Part shown: piece after piece, positions 15,056 to 16,331 of the stretch | Position numbering within the stretch: the stretch's first letter is position 1 | How the letters are laid out: each line of letters begins with the position of its first letter | Assembly: GCA_947178455.1 (NCBI GenBank) | Contig: CAMWYI010000022.1 | Location: 1 to 16,331, forward strand | Reading direction: 5' to 3' | Length of the DNA stretch: 16,331 nucleotides | DNA from: an uncultured Alistipes sp. | GTDB lineage: Bacteria > Bacteroidota > Bacteroidia > Bacteroidales > Rikenellaceae | Notes under the pieces: generated by a model | The model's database searches: none | Seen by the model: the letters and a program-made list of their open reading frames with translations, nothing else | What the model was told of the DNA's origin: nothing | Position numbers and translations under genes: made by a program

Positions 15056-15775
15056 TTATTCGTCCGTCTTGCGGAGAATCCACCAACGGAGGGTCGAAAT
15101 GGCCACATAAGCCACGAGCACAACCGGAATAGCGCGCACTTGCAACGTCGCGAGCAGTACCACGCAAAGCAGCAGAAAAGCGTAACGCAGCTCGTTGCCT
15201 TTCCAGCCGAAGCCCTCGAATTTGAGCGAAAACATGCGGATGGGCGAAATCATCAGTGCGGCCACGAGCACTGCCACGAGCAGCACGGCTTCGCGCGGCA
15301 TGGTCAGCCCGTTGCACTCGGCCAGCAGCCCCAGCGACCCACACAGCAGGGCGGCAGCGGGCGACGGCAGGCCGCAAAATTCGGTGTGCTGCGTGTCGTC
15401 GATATTGAATTTAGCCAGCCGCAGCGCGGCGAACACCGCCACGACGAATACCCCGAACGCCGCAATCTCCGCCCCCGTACCGGCAGGCATCCACAGCGCG
15501 GGCATCCGGCCGTAGAGCACATAGAGGATGACGGAGGGTAGCAACCCGAACGAAATATCGTCGGCCAACGAATCCAGTTCGCCGCCGATGGGCGAACTCT
15601 GCCGCAGGAGCCGCGCGGCGAAGCCGTCGAAAAAGTCGAACGCGGCGGCGGCCGCCATGAAAGCGAATGCGCCGGACAACGCACCCCGTGTCAGCGCCAC
15701 GACCACCCCGACAGCCCCGCAGAGCAGGTTCATCGACGTGAGCAGATTGGGTACGGTGAAGAGTTTTATTTTCAT
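15056..15775 (-). CDS. pssA: CDP-diacylglycerol--serine O-phosphatidyltransferase (CDP-alcohol phosphatidyltransferase family)
   Basis: PssA transfers phosphatidyl from CDP-diacylglycerol to serine in the inner membrane, the route to phosphatidylethanolamine. The 239-residue product starts MKIKLFTVPNLLTSMNLLCG, the usual opening of the family. It carries the full CDP-alcohol signature D-G-x2-A-R-x8-G-x3-D-x3-D at D50-G51, A54-R55, G64, D68 and D72. About six to eight hydrophobic segments follow. The FNIDDTQHTEFCGLPSPAA segment fits bacterial type-II PssA over PgsA. The start at 15775 lies about 30 nt downstream of a TAACTTTG -7 box. It heads an operon with the putative porin and a transglycosylase. 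Specificity for serine is inferred from these motifs. Confidence 0.88.
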   Translation of the reverse strand: MKIKLFTVPNLLTSMNLLCGAVGVVVALTRGALSGAFAFMAAAAAFDFFDGFAARLLRQSSPIGGELDSLADDISFGLLPSVILYVLYGRMPALWMPAGTGAEIAAFGVFVVAVFAALRLAKFNIDDTQHTEFCGLPSPAAALLCGSLGLLAECNGLTMPREAVLLVAVLVAALMISPIRMFSLKFEGFGWKGNELRYAFLLLCVVLLATLQVRAIPVVLVAYVAISTLRWWILRKTDE

Positions 15776-15805
15776 GCTTCCTCGAAAACGTGTCGTAACA
15801 AGCGG

Positions 15806-15813
15806 CAAAGTTA
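15806..15813 (-). promoter_or_regulatory. -7 box of the pssA-porin-transglycosylase operon
   Basis: TAACTTTG on the minus strand matches TAnnTTTG exactly, 31 nt before the pssA ATG. No TTTG is evident 19-21 nt upstream. It diverges from the promoter of the rightward structured RNA, whose -7 box lies about 85 bp away. Confidence 0.55.
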
Positions 15814-15873
15814 CGAAAATTTTTCGATTTCGGCTTCTTCCCGCCCGCACCGGCCAAACAAACGCCGAATAAA

Positions 15874-15905
15874 CTTGTTTTTGCCCGCGCTTATTGCTAT
15901 CTTTG
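15874..15905 (+). promoter_or_regulatory. Promoter of the rightward structured RNA
   Basis: CTTG (15874-15877, one base from TTTG), a 20-nt spacer and TATCTTTG (15898-15905) fit the Bacteroidetes promoter. The -7 box and following bases are identical to those of the leftward copy, while the DNA upstream of the -7 box is not similar. This places the homology boundary at the promoter. Confidence 0.65.
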
Positions 15906-15909
15906 TCGG

Positions 15910-16146
15910 GTCGGGCAACCGACAGACATATTTTTTAGTGAAAGTGTTTTCGCGCTTGTCCTAAACGGGAAATGTGGAAGTTTTTCAAAATAGCAGGACA
16001 ACGAACGGCGCTCACTGCTTGTTCAGATTGGCATGCTTGCAATGCCCTCTGTTCAAGTGTGGAGTATCTGTATCGTTTATTGCTATTCAGGTTATTCCAC
16101 AACCTCCCGTTTAATAAACGAAATCCGGCTCCACACTTTCCGTTTA
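15910..16146 (+). ncRNA. Structured leader/small RNA element, rightward copy
   Basis: Homologue of the element at 6862-7112. Helices read directly: GTCGG-GCAA-CCGAC (15910-15923). TTGTCCT (15956-15962) pairs with AGGACAA (15995-16001). CAGA (16024-16027) pairs with TCTG (16048-16051), enclosing GGCAT/ATGCC. AAGTGTGGAG (16055-16064) pairs with CTCCACACTT (16129-16138), a perfect 10 bp. This encloses CGTTTATT/AATAAACG (16074-16081 with 16113-16120) and AGGTT/AACCT. ACACTTTC (16133-16140) can alternatively pair with GAAAGTGT (15940-15947). The T-run after the last helix is weaker here (CTTTCCGTTTAATA) than in the other copy, so read-through into the lipoprotein gene at 16197 is plausible. The 3' end is a guess. 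Confidence 0.7.
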
Positions 16147-16196
16147 ATACGAACGCCGCAAGGGGTCGACGGCAACCAAATTACCATTCTGTTTTT

Positions 16197-16331
16197 ATGA
16201 AACACTTATCCAAACTGTTGGCACTCCTACTGATTGCAGGGGCGCGGGTCGCGTGCTCGAAAGACGAGGTACCCGAACCCAACCGACCCCCGCTCGACTC
16301 CAGCGGCAACATCCAATTCCCCGATGTCAAT
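16197..16331 (+). CDS. Probable lipoprotein, N-terminal fragment (runs off right edge)
   Basis: Forty-five codons are visible, beginning MKHLSKLLALLLIAGARVAC, a signal-peptide-like stretch ending at C20. The following SKDEVPEPNRPPLDSSG is typical of the flexible start of a Bacteroidetes lipoprotein. The -3 residue of the presumed lipobox is arginine (R-V-A-C), which is atypical. No domain can be recognised in so short a piece. It is preceded by the rightward structured RNA, and a GTTTTT run sits just before the ATG in place of a Shine-Dalgarno sequence. Confidence 0.65.
   Translation, partial: MKHLSKLLALLLIAGARVACSKDEVPEPNRPPLDSSGNIQFPDVN

Noticed and set aside
13594..15132. A 512-codon open frame on the plus strand opposite the putative porin, and similar long frames opposite aspartokinase and the lyase
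   Set aside because: Same reason: low-complexity Arg/Val/Ala translation, no start signal, and the opposite strand has signal peptide, motifs and operon spacing.
16048..16064. TTCAAGT flanked by short complementary bases, reminiscent of a tRNA T-arm
   Set aside because: No acceptor stem, D-arm or anticodon arm is found around it, and the leftward copy does not keep the T-stem pairing.
6862..16146. Inverted repeats as ends of a transposon or integrative element
   Set aside because: No transposase or integrase is inside, no target-site duplication was visible, the genes between are housekeeping-like, and the repeat homology fits promoter plus RNA structure better than a transposon end.

Overview
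The window reads as chromosomal DNA from a high-GC member of the Bacteroidales, most like Alistipes/Rikenellaceae. That placement is an inference. It rests on GC-rich coding sequence, several exact or near-exact Bacteroidetes -7 boxes (TAnnTTTG, twice with a TTTG -33 box 19-20 nt upstream), weak Shine-Dalgarno signals, many lipoproteins, and gene families typical of the phylum (DUF3737, the Bacteroidetes putative-porin family, monofunctional biotin ligase). No IS element, phage gene, CRISPR array, tRNA or rRNA was seen.

Left part (1-6789), mostly central metabolism. The 5' part of ppdK (pyruvate phosphate dikinase) runs off the left edge on the minus strand, with its own promoter and a leader of about 130 nt. 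Upstream of it, also on the minus strand, a lipoprotein prolyl oligopeptidase and a monofunctional aspartokinase are separated by only 14 nt. Divergent from these, across 71 bp holding two outward promoters, lies dapD-birA on the plus strand. The divergon therefore pairs the first step of the aspartate/lysine pathway with the succinylase step of diaminopimelate synthesis. A small lipocalin-like lipoprotein gene on the minus strand converges on birA and overlaps its 3' end by 49 bp.

Middle (6790-15775). After a 700-nt non-coding stretch (structured leader RNA plus a palindrome-rich repeat), two minus-strand operons follow. One is alpha/beta-hydrolase - DUF3737 beta-helix protein - PatB/MalY-type C-S lyase - MATE transporter, with the last three genes overlapping or 1 nt apart. 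The other is pssA-like CDP-alcohol phosphatidyltransferase - putative outer-membrane porin - small lytic transglycosylase, an envelope-oriented operon ended by a strong intrinsic terminator.

The most notable non-coding finding is a pair of homologous structured RNA elements, one reading leftward (about 7112-6862) and one reading rightward (about 15910-16146). Each starts just downstream of an identical TATCTTTG -7 box and leads into a lipoprotein gene. The promoter and first ~45 transcribed bases match at 55 of 56 positions. Further in, the sequences diverge but several helices are kept, with G-U changes and one full A-U to G-C compensatory change. The 3' segment of each copy can pair with either of two partners. 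This looks like a conserved regulatory leader or small RNA family; whether it is already catalogued could not be tested here.
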